A DNA stretch of 64,000 nucleotides from positions 1 through 64,000 of the forward strand of contig NZ_QJJL01000008.1 of assembly GCF_003201935.1 (NCBI RefSeq). The letters run 5' to 3'. This DNA is from Loktanella sp. PT4BL. Its GTDB lineage: Bacteria > Pseudomonadota > Alphaproteobacteria > Rhodobacterales > Rhodobacteraceae. Both the position numbers and the translations under genes were made by a program. Position 1 is the stretch's first letter, and each line of letters opens with the position of its first letter. This document shows positions 41,911-51,211 of this stretch, piece after piece. The notes under the pieces were generated by a model. It had not been told where the DNA came from, did no database searches, and was given only the letters and a program-made list of their open reading frames with translations.

Positions 41911-44274
41911 ATGATAATGGCTAATGATCACCAACACGAACAGGGACACGATCACGGGCATCTCCAAGCCCAAGTGCCCAAAAGCGCCAAGACAGATACC
42001 GATCCGGTCTGTGGCATGACTGTCGAAGTGAATGAAAGCACCCGACACGCTGATTATGACAGAGAGCGCTTCCATTTTTGTTCTGAAAACTGCGAAACCA
42101 AGTTTGCTGCAGATCCCTATTTCTATGCATCTGGAAATGCTCGTAATACACAGATGGTCGATGAGACAGGCACGCAATGGACGTGTCCCATGCACCCGGA
42201 GATCCTGAAGGATGCTCCAGGCGCCTGCCCCATTTGTGGGATGGCACTTGAGCCAATGGTGCCTTCAGATGAACCCTCCGAGGAATTGACTGACTTTACC
42301 AGACGCATGTGGATCAGTGCAGTCGCTGCCGTACCGTTGGTCATATTGACGATGGGTGAGCTTGTCGGCTTGCAGGTACGTGATTGGATTGGCCATCAAA
42401 CAGCCATCTACATCGAATTTCTACTGGCCACGCCAATCATACTCTGGGCCGCACTTCCCTTTTTCAGAAGGGGTATAGACTCGATCAAGAACGTGTCGCC
42501 AAACATGTGGACGTTAATCGCGCTCGGCGTTGGTGCGGCGTATCTCTATTCGCTGGCGGCGACTTTCCTTCCCGGAATATTCCCCGATGAATATCGCACG
42601 GGCGAGAGCGTAGGCACCTACTACGAAGCAGCGGTCGTCATCGTTACATTGATCTTTGTTGGCCAAGTGCTTGAACTTCGTGCGCGGGAACGGACCGGAG
42701 ACGCAATTCGAGCCTTGCTTGATCTAGCTCCCAAGACGGCGCGTCGCATCCTGCCCGATGGCACGGAATATGACGCACCATTAGAACATATCATTGAGGG
42801 GGATATGTTGCGGGTCCGTCCAGGCGATAGCATTCCCGTGGATGCCGAAGTAATTGAAGGACGCTCTTCAATCGATGAAAGCATGATCACGGGTGAACCT
42901 TTGCCCGTTGAAAAAGGTGAAGGTGATCGCGTCACGGGCGGGACATTGAATAAGAACGGCACCTTGGCAATTCGCGCGACGCAAGTTGGGGCGGACACGG
43001 TTCTTTCGCAGATTGTGGATATGGTTGCGGGGGCGAAACGGTCGCGCGCACCTATTCAGGGATTGGCCGACCGCGTCTCATCGGTTTTTGTCCCAACCGT
43101 TGTACTGATCGCTATTGTTTCGTTCTTCGTTTGGCTCACGTTCGGGCCTGATCCGGCGTTGGCCTTTGCGGTGACGGCCGCCGTTTCAGTCCTAATCATC
43201 GCCTGCCCTTGCGCATTAGGTTTGGCCACGCCGATCTCAATCACCACAGCGGCTGGCCGGGGGGCGCAAGCCGGTGTTCTCATCAAAGATGCCGAGGCGC
43301 TCGAACGGATAGCACGGGTTGATACCGTTATCGTCGACAAGACTGGCACGCTGACCCGAGGACGTCCAAAGCTAACGGATGTTGTGGTGACTGGTGATCA
43401 GTCAGAAAGCGATGTGCTCGCCCTCGCCGCGGCACTGGAGCGCGGATCAGAACACCCCTTAGCTGAAGCTATTGTTGAAGGGGCACGCGAGCGCGGCTTA
43501 TCGTTAGGAAACGCAACAGAATTTGAAGCCGTCACCGGTAAAGGGGTGCAAGGTCGGGTGCGAGACCATGACGTTGCGTTGGGGAACCCAGCCATGATGC
43601 ACGAAATCGGTGTAGATCATACACTTGCGGAGAATACCGCAGATGATCTTCGAGCGGCGGGGAAGACGGCAATGTTTGTCGCGGTTGATGGAAAATTCGC
43701 AGGAATCGTGGCCGTGGCCGATCCGATCAAGGAAACCGCAGCAGGCGCGATCGAAGATCTTCATCGTCTTGGGCTTCGGGTCATTATGGCCACGGGGGAC
43801 AACCAGAAAACAGCTGATGCGGTCGCGAAAAAGCTGGGGATTGATGAAGTTTACGCTGGCGTTCTGCCAGAGGATAAGAAGGATCTGGTCGATAAGCTCC
43901 GAAAGAGCGGTGCACAAGTCGCGATGGCGGGCGACGGCGTCAACGATGCCCCTGCCCTTGCGGCCGCTGATGTTGGGATTGCCATGGGTACAGGTGCCGA
44001 TGTCGCGGTGGAAAGCGCTGGTATCACGCTGCTTGGTGGCGATTTGGTTGGTCTTGTGCGTGCGCGGAAACTGGCGAGAGCAACAGTACGCAACATCAAG
44101 CAGAACCTGTTTTTTGCATTTGCCTACAACACCGCTGGTGTCCCGGTTGCCGCAGGTATTCTTTACCCGTTTTTTGGATTGCTGCTGTCTCCAATGATTG
44201 CGGCGGCAGCAATGAGCCTGTCATCAGTGTCTGTGATTGCGAACGCTTTGCGTTTGCGACGTGTCAAGCTTTAG
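41911..44274 (+). CDS. copA: Cu(I)-exporting P1B ATPase with YHS and metal-binding domains, copy 1
   Basis: A 787-residue ATPase. The N-terminus is His-rich, then a YHS domain (DPVCGMTV, residues 31-72) and a CPMHPEI...[10 protein letters not shown] heavy-metal-binding domain (residues 90-116) replace the usual HMA repeats. Membrane motif [10 protein letters not shown] (Cys432, Cys434) indicates Cu(I); Asp476 in DKTGTLTRG is phosphorylated; GDGVNDAPA is present. It exports copper to the periplasm. A CueR-type promoter precedes it and the PBP2 gene follows by 24 bases. Confidence 0.93.
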   Translation: MIMANDHQHEQGHDHGHLQAQVPKSAKTDTDPVCGMTVEVNESTRHADYDRERFHFCSENCETKFAADPYFYASGNARNTQMVDETGTQWTCPMHPEILKDAPGACPICGMALEPMVPSDEPSEELTDFTRRMWISAVAAVPLVILTMGELVGLQVRDWIGHQTAIYIEFLLATPIILWAALPFFRRGIDSIKNVSPNMWTLIALGVGAAYLYSLAATFLPGIFPDEYRTGESVGTYYEAAVVIVTLIFVGQVLELRARERTGDAIRALLDLAPKTARRILPDGTEYDAPLEHIIEGDMLRVRPGDSIPVDAEVIEGRSSIDESMITGEPLPVEKGEGDRVTGGTLNKNGTLAIRATQVGADTVLSQIVDMVAGAKRSRAPIQGLADRVSSVFVPTVVLIAIVSFFVWLTFGPDPALAFAVTAAVSVLIIACPCALGLATPISITTAAGRGAQAGVLIKDAEALERIARVDTVIVDKTGTLTRGRPKLTDVVVTGDQSESDVLALAAALERGSEHPLAEAIVEGARERGLSLGNATEFEAVTGKGVQGRVRDHDVALGNPAMMHEIGVDHTLAENTADDLRAAGKTAMFVAVDGKFAGIVAVADPIKETAAGAIEDLHRLGLRVIMATGDNQKTADAVAKKLGIDEVYAGVLPEDKKDLVDKLRKSGAQVAMAGDGVNDAPALAAADVGIAMGTGADVAVESAGITLLGGDLVGLVRARKLARATVRNIKQNLFFAFAYNTAGVPVAAGILYPFFGLLLSPMIAAAAMSLSSVSVIANALRLRRVKL

Positions 44275-44298
44275 GAGCCGAATGCGTGGTAAGGTTCC

Positions 44299-46236
44299 AT
44301 GGTCCGCAGTACTAAAGATCAAATCCAGCAGTTCAGAGGTGTCTCAAGGCGCGCGCTCATTGTTGGGATGGGTCAGATCGGCGTGCTGGGCATTATCGGA
44401 TGGCGCATGCGTTCACTCCAGATCGAGAACGCAGATCAGTACCGGCTTCTGGCCGAAGAAAACCGTATCAACGTTCAACTCATTCCTCCATCGCGTGGCC
44501 TGATCTTTGATCGCAACGGCATCCTGCTTGCCGAGAACGAACAGAACTATCGTTTGGTCATCACACGCGAAGAGGCTGGTGACCCGGTTGAAGCAATTGC
44601 AAGGCTGGCGAACGCGATCGAACTCGATCCCGACGACATCGCGCGCGCCCTTTCTGAGATGGAACAGAAGGCACCATTCATCCCTGTCACACTGAAGGAA
44701 CGTTTGTCTTGGGACGAAGTCGCTTTCATTAACATCAATGCACCGGCACTGCCCGGCGTACGTTCAGAGGTGGGACTTTCCCGTCTATATCCTCTTGGGG
44801 CCGATCTGGCCCATGTCGTCGGCTATGTGGGCCCGGTAAGTGACTACGATCTTGGCCGAACAAATGACCCCGATCCACTTTTGCGGATACCAAGGTATCA
44901 GATTGGCAAAACAGGCGTAGAAAACAAGCTCGACCGATCCTTAAGAGGTGTTGCTGGAACACGCCAAGTCGAGGTAAATGCGAATGGGCGAGTCATACGT
45001 GAACTCGGCCAAATTGACAGCACGGCTGGTCCAGATGTGCAGCTTACGATCGACACATCCTTGCAAAGTTTCGCACAGGCGCGCCTTGCGGGCGAAAGCG
45101 CGAGCGCCGTGGTCATGGACATCGAGACCGGAGAACTGCGATGCATTGCATCTGCTCCAACCTTTGACCCAAATCAGTTTGTCCGGGGGATTTCGGTAGA
45201 GAATTGGACCGCCCTGAACGAGGATCCATACCGCCCTTTGGCAGCCAAAGCCTTTCAAGGGACCTATCCGCCAGGATCAACTTACAAGATGATCGTTGCC
45301 CTTGCAGCTCTTGAGGCGGGTGTCGTGGCACCAGAAGAGACTATCTATTGCCCCGGATTTGTGGATGTAGGTGAAACACGTTTCCATTGTTGGAAGCGTG
45401 GCGGGCATGGGAACATGAACCTACACGAAAGCCTGAAGCAGTCGTGTGACAGTTATTACTATGAGATCAGCCAACGCGTCGGGATTGACGCGATATCGCA
45501 GATGGCGGCCCGGTTTGGTATCGGCGTGCGTCCTGACTTGCCGCTGTCAGCGGTAGCCGAAGGCCTCAATCCGACGCGCACGTGGAAACGAAGCGTGCGC
45601 GATGAAACGTGGAGGGTGGGTGACACTGTCAACGCATCAATCGGTCAGGGATATGTTTTGGCCTCTCCGCTACAACTCGCGATCATGACGGCGCGCCTTG
45701 CGTCGGGGAAGGACATCACACCGCGATTGGTGAAATCGTTACTTTGGACTGAGCCGCCGCCCGAAGCAGAAAGACTTCCGATCAATGAAAATGCCCTAAG
45801 ACGCTGCCGCGCCGCAATGGCGGATGTTGTTAATCACAACCGAGGTACCGCCTACGGTTCACGCGTGCTTTCGACAGGATACGATCTAGCAGGCAAGACT
45901 GGGACGAGCCAAGTGCGCCGGATCACGGCAGAGGAGCGCGCGCTTGGCATTATTCGGAACGAAGACTTGGCTTGGGAACGAAGGGATCATGCGTTGTTCG
46001 TTGGGTTCGCGCCTATCGAGAACCCCAAGTACAGCATCGCCGTGGTAATTGAACATGGCGGAAGCGGATCAGGTGCGGCTGCACCAATCGCGCGGGATAT
46101 CATGCTGCAAGCGCTTTATGATGGTCGACCGCCGCTTGAAGCCTATCCCGAGAGACAGAGGCCATACATTTTAGAACAGCAAGAGCGGGTGCGCGGGCGG
46201 GTCATGATGGAAGGTGAAATAAGCGACCGTACATGA
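44299..46236 (+). CDS. mrdA: Penicillin-binding protein 2 (class B PBP, MrdA type)
   Basis: A 645-residue class B PBP with an N-terminal anchor, a PBP dimerisation domain (PSRGLIFDRNGILLAENEQNY, in part) and a transpeptidase domain with Ser327-Thr-Tyr-Lys330, SCD and Lys533-Thr-Gly. It makes 4-3 cross-links for cell elongation. No rodA, mreB or mreC gene is adjacent; instead it follows copA by 24 bases and should share its CueR-type promoter. It is therefore likely a second, copper-inducible PBP2 of the host. Confidence 0.9.
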   Translation: MVRSTKDQIQQFRGVSRRALIVGMGQIGVLGIIGWRMRSLQIENADQYRLLAEENRINVQLIPPSRGLIFDRNGILLAENEQNYRLVITREEAGDPVEAIARLANAIELDPDDIARALSEMEQKAPFIPVTLKERLSWDEVAFININAPALPGVRSEVGLSRLYPLGADLAHVVGYVGPVSDYDLGRTNDPDPLLRIPRYQIGKTGVENKLDRSLRGVAGTRQVEVNANGRVIRELGQIDSTAGPDVQLTIDTSLQSFAQARLAGESASAVVMDIETGELRCIASAPTFDPNQFVRGISVENWTALNEDPYRPLAAKAFQGTYPPGSTYKMIVALAALEAGVVAPEETIYCPGFVDVGETRFHCWKRGGHGNMNLHESLKQSCDSYYYEISQRVGIDAISQMAARFGIGVRPDLPLSAVAEGLNPTRTWKRSVRDETWRVGDTVNASIGQGYVLASPLQLAIMTARLASGKDITPRLVKSLLWTEPPPEAERLPINENALRRCRAAMADVVNHNRGTAYGSRVLSTGYDLAGKTGTSQVRRITAEERALGIIRNEDLAWERRDHALFVGFAPIENPKYSIAVVIEHGGSGSGAAAPIARDIMLQALYDGRPPLEAYPERQRPYILEQQERVRGRVMMEGEISDRT

Positions 46237-46287
46237 CGGTTCACTCCTCTACAGATGAGTATCATTGAAGAAATGGTCGGCGCCGCG

Positions 46288-47199
46288 CTAGGGTTGGTTC
46301 GCTAGCCCTGCCTTCCTTTGTCCAAGAACAGGCCACAGGATCAATACAACACCAATCAAGATCATTGGAATGGAGAGGCTCTGCCCCATCGTGATGCCCC
46401 AGTTTCCCCAGAGCAGTGCATAGCCGATCGGATTGTCTGGCGTGACAAACTGCATGTCGGGTTGTCGGAAAAACTCGACGAAAACGCGAGAACTTCCATA
46501 ACCTAGCAGAAACACTCCGGTAAGCCGACCGGGGGTACGCAACCAACCGCGCAGCCAAGCCAGAAATAGGAGCAATGCTCCGAGGATCAAACCTTCAAGA
46601 ATTGCTTCGTAAAGTTGAGACGGGTGCCGTGCGCAAACACCAACAACCCCGGGACAGGCCTGCGCCACCTCGCCGGGGAATGCTACACCCCATGGCAGAT
46701 CGGTCGGCCGCCCCCACAGCTCGTTGTTGGTGAAGTTCGCTACCCGCCCCAGGAAAAGACCGGGTGGTGTGGCGATTGCCAAAAGATCTGCTGTCGGCAG
46801 GACAGCGACACCTTGCCGATGACAGAAGATTAGCGTTGAGAGAACGACGCCGAGAAATCCCCCGTGAAATGACATGCCACCTTGCCATACCATCAGGATT
46901 TCCAGTGGGTTCTGCAGATAGTATTCTGGCTGGTAAAACAGAACAAATCCCAGCCGCCCCCCGATAATTACGCCCGCGACGATCCAGGTGAACAAATCTT
47001 CCAATTGCCGCTTCAAAAACGGTGGTCCAGCCTTTGCCCAGAAATCGGCACGGCTGATAGTCCGTGCACAAATGCGCCAACCAACAAAGAGCCCAACGAT
47101 GTAAGCAAGCGCATACCAGCGCAGTGCCAGTCGAAATCCACCCAGCTCAAGCGCAAATATCTCGGTCCCAATATCAGGAAATGGAAGATAGCCGATCAT
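46288..47199 (-). CDS. lgt: Prolipoprotein diacylglyceryl transferase (Lgt)
   Basis: A 303-residue seven-helix enzyme with [22 protein letters not shown] and [13 protein letters not shown], all conserved in Lgt. It transfers diacylglycerol to the lipobox Cys. The second ATG (47199) fits the AAGGA site better than the first (47202). It ends the DsbB-DUF2182-Lgt run, 67 bases after the DUF2182 gene, and pairs functionally with LspA at 20047. Confidence 0.92.
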   Translation of the reverse strand: MIGYLPFPDIGTEIFALELGGFRLALRWYALAYIVGLFVGWRICARTISRADFWAKAGPPFLKRQLEDLFTWIVAGVIIGGRLGFVLFYQPEYYLQNPLEILMVWQGGMSFHGGFLGVVLSTLIFCHRQGVAVLPTADLLAIATPPGLFLGRVANFTNNELWGRPTDLPWGVAFPGEVAQACPGVVGVCARHPSQLYEAILEGLILGALLLFLAWLRGWLRTPGRLTGVFLLGYGSSRVFVEFFRQPDMQFVTPDNPIGYALLWGNWGITMGQSLSIPMILIGVVLILWPVLGQRKAGLANQP

Positions 47200-47265
47200 C
47201 ATTGGTCCTTCGTTTCTTAAAGATTGAGGCGCGGGCATGGCCGACTTGCTGGCCCGTGATGCCCC

Positions 47266-47970
47266 TCATTGAATGAGGGTGAAGATGCTCCAAGAGATCA
47301 GGCCCACGCCGAGTGGCCGCGTCAGGTATCTACCCACCTGAGGGAGCTTTTCCAAAGTCATCAAAAGCGTCGCACCCCCCATCCAAAGCAAGTCCATGAC
47401 GCCGCCAACAAAACCAATGACCATCAAACCCCAGCAACAGGCGACGCAATAGGCGCCATGATGCAATCCCATGTAGGCTCCGCCAGAGAAACCTGTCCGC
47501 CAGTGTGCGAGAAATTGGAATGTCGGCGACCTGCAGTGATCCAAGCATCGATCCTTCAGTGCGGTAAACTGGTAGACACCGGCGGAAAGCAGGAGGGCCG
47601 CAGAGAAATACTTCGATACGGACTGTCCCATAGCCGTTAGCACGCCAACTTCGATCAGCCGATACTGCGCGAATGCGATCAACCCCGCGAAACCGACCCA
47701 AACAACAAAGAAGCCCAGGACCACGCCGACTGAACCTGATCTGCTCCCATCGGCCGATGTAATCAGGTCTTCATATGCGCGCATGGTTGGCACAAATGTT
47801 GGGCCCATCATCGCCGCCATCATGATCGCCCACATTGAGAAGAGACCCAGATACTTGCTAGGCATCATCGACATTGGCGCGATTGTCATGCTGAACATGA
47901 CCCACCAAGCCCACAGCACAATTGCAAAGAACCCCAACCAAAATGTGTTTCGAAGTATTATTTGCTGCAC
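47266..47970 (-). CDS. DUF2182-family membrane protein
   Basis: A 234-residue protein with six to seven helices and DUF2182 features: MWAIMMAAMMGPTFVPTMRAYE in part, LKDRCLDHCRSP and GAYCVACCWGLM. The Met-rich helix and Cys pairs suggest metal handling in the membrane. Function is unknown. It lies between DsbB and Lgt genes in a run that begins after the direct repeat at 48598. Confidence 0.85.
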   Translation of the reverse strand: MQQIILRNTFWLGFFAIVLWAWWVMFSMTIAPMSMMPSKYLGLFSMWAIMMAAMMGPTFVPTMRAYEDLITSADGSRSGSVGVVLGFFVVWVGFAGLIAFAQYRLIEVGVLTAMGQSVSKYFSAALLLSAGVYQFTALKDRCLDHCRSPTFQFLAHWRTGFSGGAYMGLHHGAYCVACCWGLMVIGFVGGVMDLLWMGGATLLMTLEKLPQVGRYLTRPLGVGLISWSIFTLIQ

Positions 47971-48015
47971 AAGCCGTGTCCGTTTGTTAGGGGGTCAATT
48001 GCGCGGAACTGCGCC

Positions 48016-48507
48016 TCAGACAGATGCACGCGAACGGTAAGCCAATACTGCAGCGATAACCCAGAAGACCGCGATCATCAGGCTAAAAATCGCATTCCAA
48101 CTTGCCATCGAAAGGCTAAGAAACTCCCAGACGACTTCATCGCATAGGACCATGTTCAAGGGCTCCGCAGTCGATAGCAATTGATCTGCAGTCATGCTGG
48201 ACATGTCTGAACCTGACCCTGTGCAGGTACTTGGCCCTTCCCACCAGTTGCGTTCGACACCTGTGTGATAAAGCCCTAGGCCAGCGGTCGTTGCCGCTGC
48301 AAGTGCGCCAAATACATACACTCCGATGTGTCGTAGACCGAAGAGGACCAACAGACCCAAGAGAATGGCAATTGCATGCGGATACCGCTGCCAAATGCAC
48401 ATGGCGCAAGGCGCGTATCCAAGCGCTTGGAAGATCCAAGCGCCCGTGAGCAAGAATAGTGAGCCTGCAGATGCCAGCAGTGCAATGTGGTGCGATTTGT
48501 AAGTCAT
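48016..48507 (-). CDS. dsbB: DsbB-family disulfide oxidase, copy 2
   Basis: A 163-residue four-helix protein with the first redox pair in APCAMCIWQRYPH and further Cys in STCTGSG and LCDE. It passes electrons from DsbA-type proteins to quinone. The DsbA-family gene at 50114 may be its partner. A 10-bp-period direct repeat lies about 90 bases upstream. Confidence 0.92.
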   Translation of the reverse strand: MTYKSHHIALLASAGSLFLLTGAWIFQALGYAPCAMCIWQRYPHAIAILLGLLVLFGLRHIGVYVFGALAAATTAGLGLYHTGVERNWWEGPSTCTGSGSDMSSMTADQLLSTAEPLNMVLCDEVVWEFLSLSMASWNAIFSLMIAVFWVIAAVLAYRSRASV

Positions 48508-48597
48508 GAAAAACTGCTCAGGTGAATTTGATCAGGCGCGAAGATGGTTTAGAAATGAGCTATCGTCCATGCCTCGAACTCTTTGAACACAGAGAGT

Positions 48598-48617
48598 TTT
48601 GTAACGATTTGTAATCA
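48598..48617 (-). promoter_or_regulatory. 10-bp-period direct repeat TTTGTAACGA TTTGTAATCA
   Basis: Two tandem copies one helical turn apart, written on the plus strand. It lies at the end of the APC permease gene and about 90 bases upstream of dsbB. It is the best conserved of four such repeats in the window. Confidence 0.55.
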
Positions 48618-49943
48618 TCGATGCGCACTTTCTTGTGCCGGTGCGATCCAGCGGGACAGATAGATCCTTTGAAGCGCAAATACTGTCATGATTGAAACGA
48701 TGGCGATGACCACAATGGCGGGGTCTGATCTCAGCTTCATTATTGTGAATGCCGCCAGCACAACCGCATCAAGAGCCAATGCAGTAAGGATGACTAGCCC
48801 GTTTGCCTTGATCTCGTGACGCATAAATCGCCACACGCCCCAATGTACGATCATGTCCATCACAAGATAGAAAAATGCACCTAGCGACGCAATACGGGAC
48901 AAGTCAAAAAACACCGCCAAAAATGAAGCCACGACGACCGTATAGACCAGCATATGACCTTGGATCGGCCCCGACATGCCAAAATGCCGATGTGGGATCA
49001 TTTTCATGTCTGTCAGCATCGTGAGCATGCGAGACACTGCAAACACGCTGGCCAAGACGCCAGAGGCGGTTGCTATTGCTGCCAAAACCACTGTGAAGTA
49101 GAATCCGGTCTGTCCCAAAACAGGTGCCGCGGCCTCGGCGAGCGAATAGTCCTTTGCAGCGATGATTTCATCAATGGTTAGGCTCGAACCGACAGCAAAT
49201 GCCACGAGCAAGTATACGACAACGCATATGGCAATAGAGATCATGATCGTCCGGCCAACGTTGCGATGCGGATCCACGATCTCTCCACCGCTGTTGGTAA
49301 TCGTCGTGAAACCCTTGAAGGCGAGAATGGCAAGAGCGACGGATGCGACAAAACCGATTACATCACCTTCGAATGTTGCTTCGGTTTCGGCTGCGAAGGA
49401 AAATCCACCCGCCCACAGCGCCGCAATGCCGAACAGGGCGATACCCCCTATCTTCAAAAATGCCATCACGAGAGACAGTGCACCGACCGATCTACTCCCA
49501 AATTTGTTCACAATGAAGGCAAAGACGATGACGCCTACCGCGAGCACCGGTATGAGAGGTCCGTCAGAGATTCCAAATGGCCTCAAAACATAAGTCGCAA
49601 ACGTACGTGCGACCAAGCTCTCTGCGATCACCATAGATATCGCCATCAGGAGTGCCGCGGCCGCAGCAATGGCCCCGGACCCATAAGCCTTTTGCAGTAT
49701 CATCGCGATACCACCTGATGAAGGCCAAGCGTTTGACATCTTGATATAGCTGTAGGCGCTGAAACTGGTCACAATTGCGCCGGCAATGAATGCCAAAGGA
49801 AAAATCGGTCCGGCGAGCTGCGCAATTTGGCCCGTAAGCGCAAAGATACCCGCGCCAATCATGACGCCTGTTCCCATCGCAACAGCACTGCTGAGGGTTA
49901 TGCGATCATCACTTTGCGGCTTGTTCGAATGATCATGGTCCAT
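48615..49943 (-). CDS. APC-family amino acid/polyamine permease
   Basis: A 442-residue permease with twelve helices and the APC opening VAMGTGVMIGAGIFALTGQIAQLAGP (in part), plus ISMVIAESLVARTF and GGEIVDPHRNVGRTI. Substrate unknown; uptake or exchange of an amino acid or polyamine is likely. The N-terminus carries HDHS. It stands between two disulfide genes and may be linked to the spermidine-synthase-like gene at 54795 by function, which is speculative. Confidence 0.88.
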   Translation of the reverse strand: MDHDHSNKPQSDDRITLSSAVAMGTGVMIGAGIFALTGQIAQLAGPIFPLAFIAGAIVTSFSAYSYIKMSNAWPSSGGIAMILQKAYGSGAIAAAAALLMAISMVIAESLVARTFATYVLRPFGISDGPLIPVLAVGVIVFAFIVNKFGSRSVGALSLVMAFLKIGGIALFGIAALWAGGFSFAAETEATFEGDVIGFVASVALAILAFKGFTTITNSGGEIVDPHRNVGRTIMISIAICVVVYLLVAFAVGSSLTIDEIIAAKDYSLAEAAAPVLGQTGFYFTVVLAAIATASGVLASVFAVSRMLTMLTDMKMIPHRHFGMSGPIQGHMLVYTVVVASFLAVFFDLSRIASLGAFFYLVMDMIVHWGVWRFMRHEIKANGLVILTALALDAVVLAAFTIMKLRSDPAIVVIAIVSIMTVFALQRIYLSRWIAPAQESAHR

Positions 49944-50031
49944 CTGGCGTCACTCGCTCTGGGTCTCGGTTGCTAAGAAGCACTATCCTAGAAGCCGGGG
50001 CAACGCGGCGTAACCCAGTCGAACCGACTGT

Positions 50032-50051
50032 TTTGTATCGATATGTAAAGT
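50032..50051 (+). promoter_or_regulatory. 10-bp-period direct repeat TTTGTATCGA TATGTAAAGT
   Basis: Between the divergent APC permease and DsbA-family genes, 62 bases upstream of the latter. It resembles the repeats at 37359 and 48598. Confidence 0.5.
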
Positions 50052-50113
50052 TGATCAAATGACCTTCACAAGCCTATAGAAAACGGGCTTATTTTTCTAA
50101 AACGAGGCGCAGT

Positions 50114-50899
50114 GTGGACGAGAAAAAGCGCAGCACTCTGATCACGCTATCAGCGGTTGTGGCGGGTTATGCTGCGCTCAGGTACGGCCCAAACCTAATA
50201 CCGCAAGAGCTTCAATTGGTGGACTTAGATCGGCCGATTGGATTTCGTAAATTCGTTGCGGGTGAGACAAGTGGCGGTTCTTTCGACCCCTTTGCAGGAA
50301 TGGGCGATAGCGATTCTGTAGCCATAAATGAAGCGAAACTACGGGCAGATGCGCGGGTCGGTGAAAACGTCTGTCGGGCATTATATGGTGAACTTGACCT
50401 CACGACAGGGCAAGTTCCCGTTGCGTCTTTTTCAGACTATTATTGCCCGTTTTGCAGAATCCAAACAAAGCGCCTTGCAGATATCGTCAAGTCCAAAGGT
50501 AATGAAATATCTGTCGCATGGCATGAGCTTCCTTTACTCGGAGAAGGGTCCAGCCTTGCAGCAAAAGCAGCTTTGGCTGCCAAGCGACAAGGTGCATATG
50601 TCGCGTTTCATGAAAGGCTGATGAAAACGCCATTTGTCGCAAACCCAGAATACTTGGCCCGATTATCCCAAGATCTAGAAATCGATGAGGAACAATTGCT
50701 CGCAGACATCGATAGCACAGCGGTTTCTCAGGAATTGGAAAACAGCGCCGCATTGTCGCGTGCGTTGGCACTAGTGGGAACGCCTGCCCTCGTGATTGGG
50801 CGCACGGTTGTTCAGGGTCAAGTCAGCGATTCAATGATTATGAGGATCATAGCGTTGGAGCGTGAAGAAGGGTGGGCTGAGCAGTGCAATTATGCGTGA
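50114..50899 (+). CDS. DsbA-family thiol oxidoreductase with N-terminal anchor
   Basis: A 261-residue protein with an N-terminal membrane segment (TLITLSAVVAGYAAL), a linker, and a Thioredoxin_4 domain with CPFC in FSDYYCPFCRIQTKR and cis-Pro loop VGTPALVIG. The GTG start has CGAGG seven bases upstream. It probably oxidises or isomerises periplasmic proteins with DsbB (48016) or ScsB (52656). Confidence 0.88.
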   Translation: MDEKKRSTLITLSAVVAGYAALRYGPNLIPQELQLVDLDRPIGFRKFVAGETSGGSFDPFAGMGDSDSVAINEAKLRADARVGENVCRALYGELDLTTGQVPVASFSDYYCPFCRIQTKRLADIVKSKGNEISVAWHELPLLGEGSSLAAKAALAAKRQGAYVAFHERLMKTPFVANPEYLARLSQDLEIDEEQLLADIDSTAVSQELENSAALSRALALVGTPALVIGRTVVQGQVSDSMIMRIIALEREEGWAEQCNYA

Positions 50900-50959
50900 C
50901 ATGTCACCAGAAATACCGACGCAGGACCAAGCCGGAACGCTAATTACGGGGGTATTGAA

Positions 50960-51193
50960 TTGACGCGAAACAGCGAACAACTTAGCGCCTTTCTCGATGG
51001 TGAGTTGACCGAAGCAGAGACTGAAATGCTCGAAAAAGCCTTGCTGATAGACACTCATCTGCGCGCAGAACTGCAACAGCTGTGTGAGGCGAATGCGGTA
51101 GCGCGCAGCGAATTTGCCGCCATGCTCGACGAGCCAGTTTCTGCTCGGCTTATCAGCACAATTTGGCAAACGCCTATCGCCGCTAAAGACTAG
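50960..51193 (+). CDS. Small anti-sigma-like protein without a visible sigma factor
   Basis: A 77-residue protein with the anti-sigma N-terminal pattern LSAFLDGELTEAETEMLEKALL, but no zinc-binding HxxxCxxC and no membrane helix. The TTG start follows GGGGG. A 23-codon frame starting at 50891 ends across it and may couple its translation to the DsbA-family gene. No ECF sigma gene is nearby. It could be a truncated anti-sigma factor or a stand-alone regulator. Confidence 0.6.
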   Translation: MTRNSEQLSAFLDGELTEAETEMLEKALLIDTHLRAELQQLCEANAVARSEFAAMLDEPVSARLISTIWQTPIAAKD

Positions 51194-51211
51194 CCGCACA
51201 TCATCCTGAGG

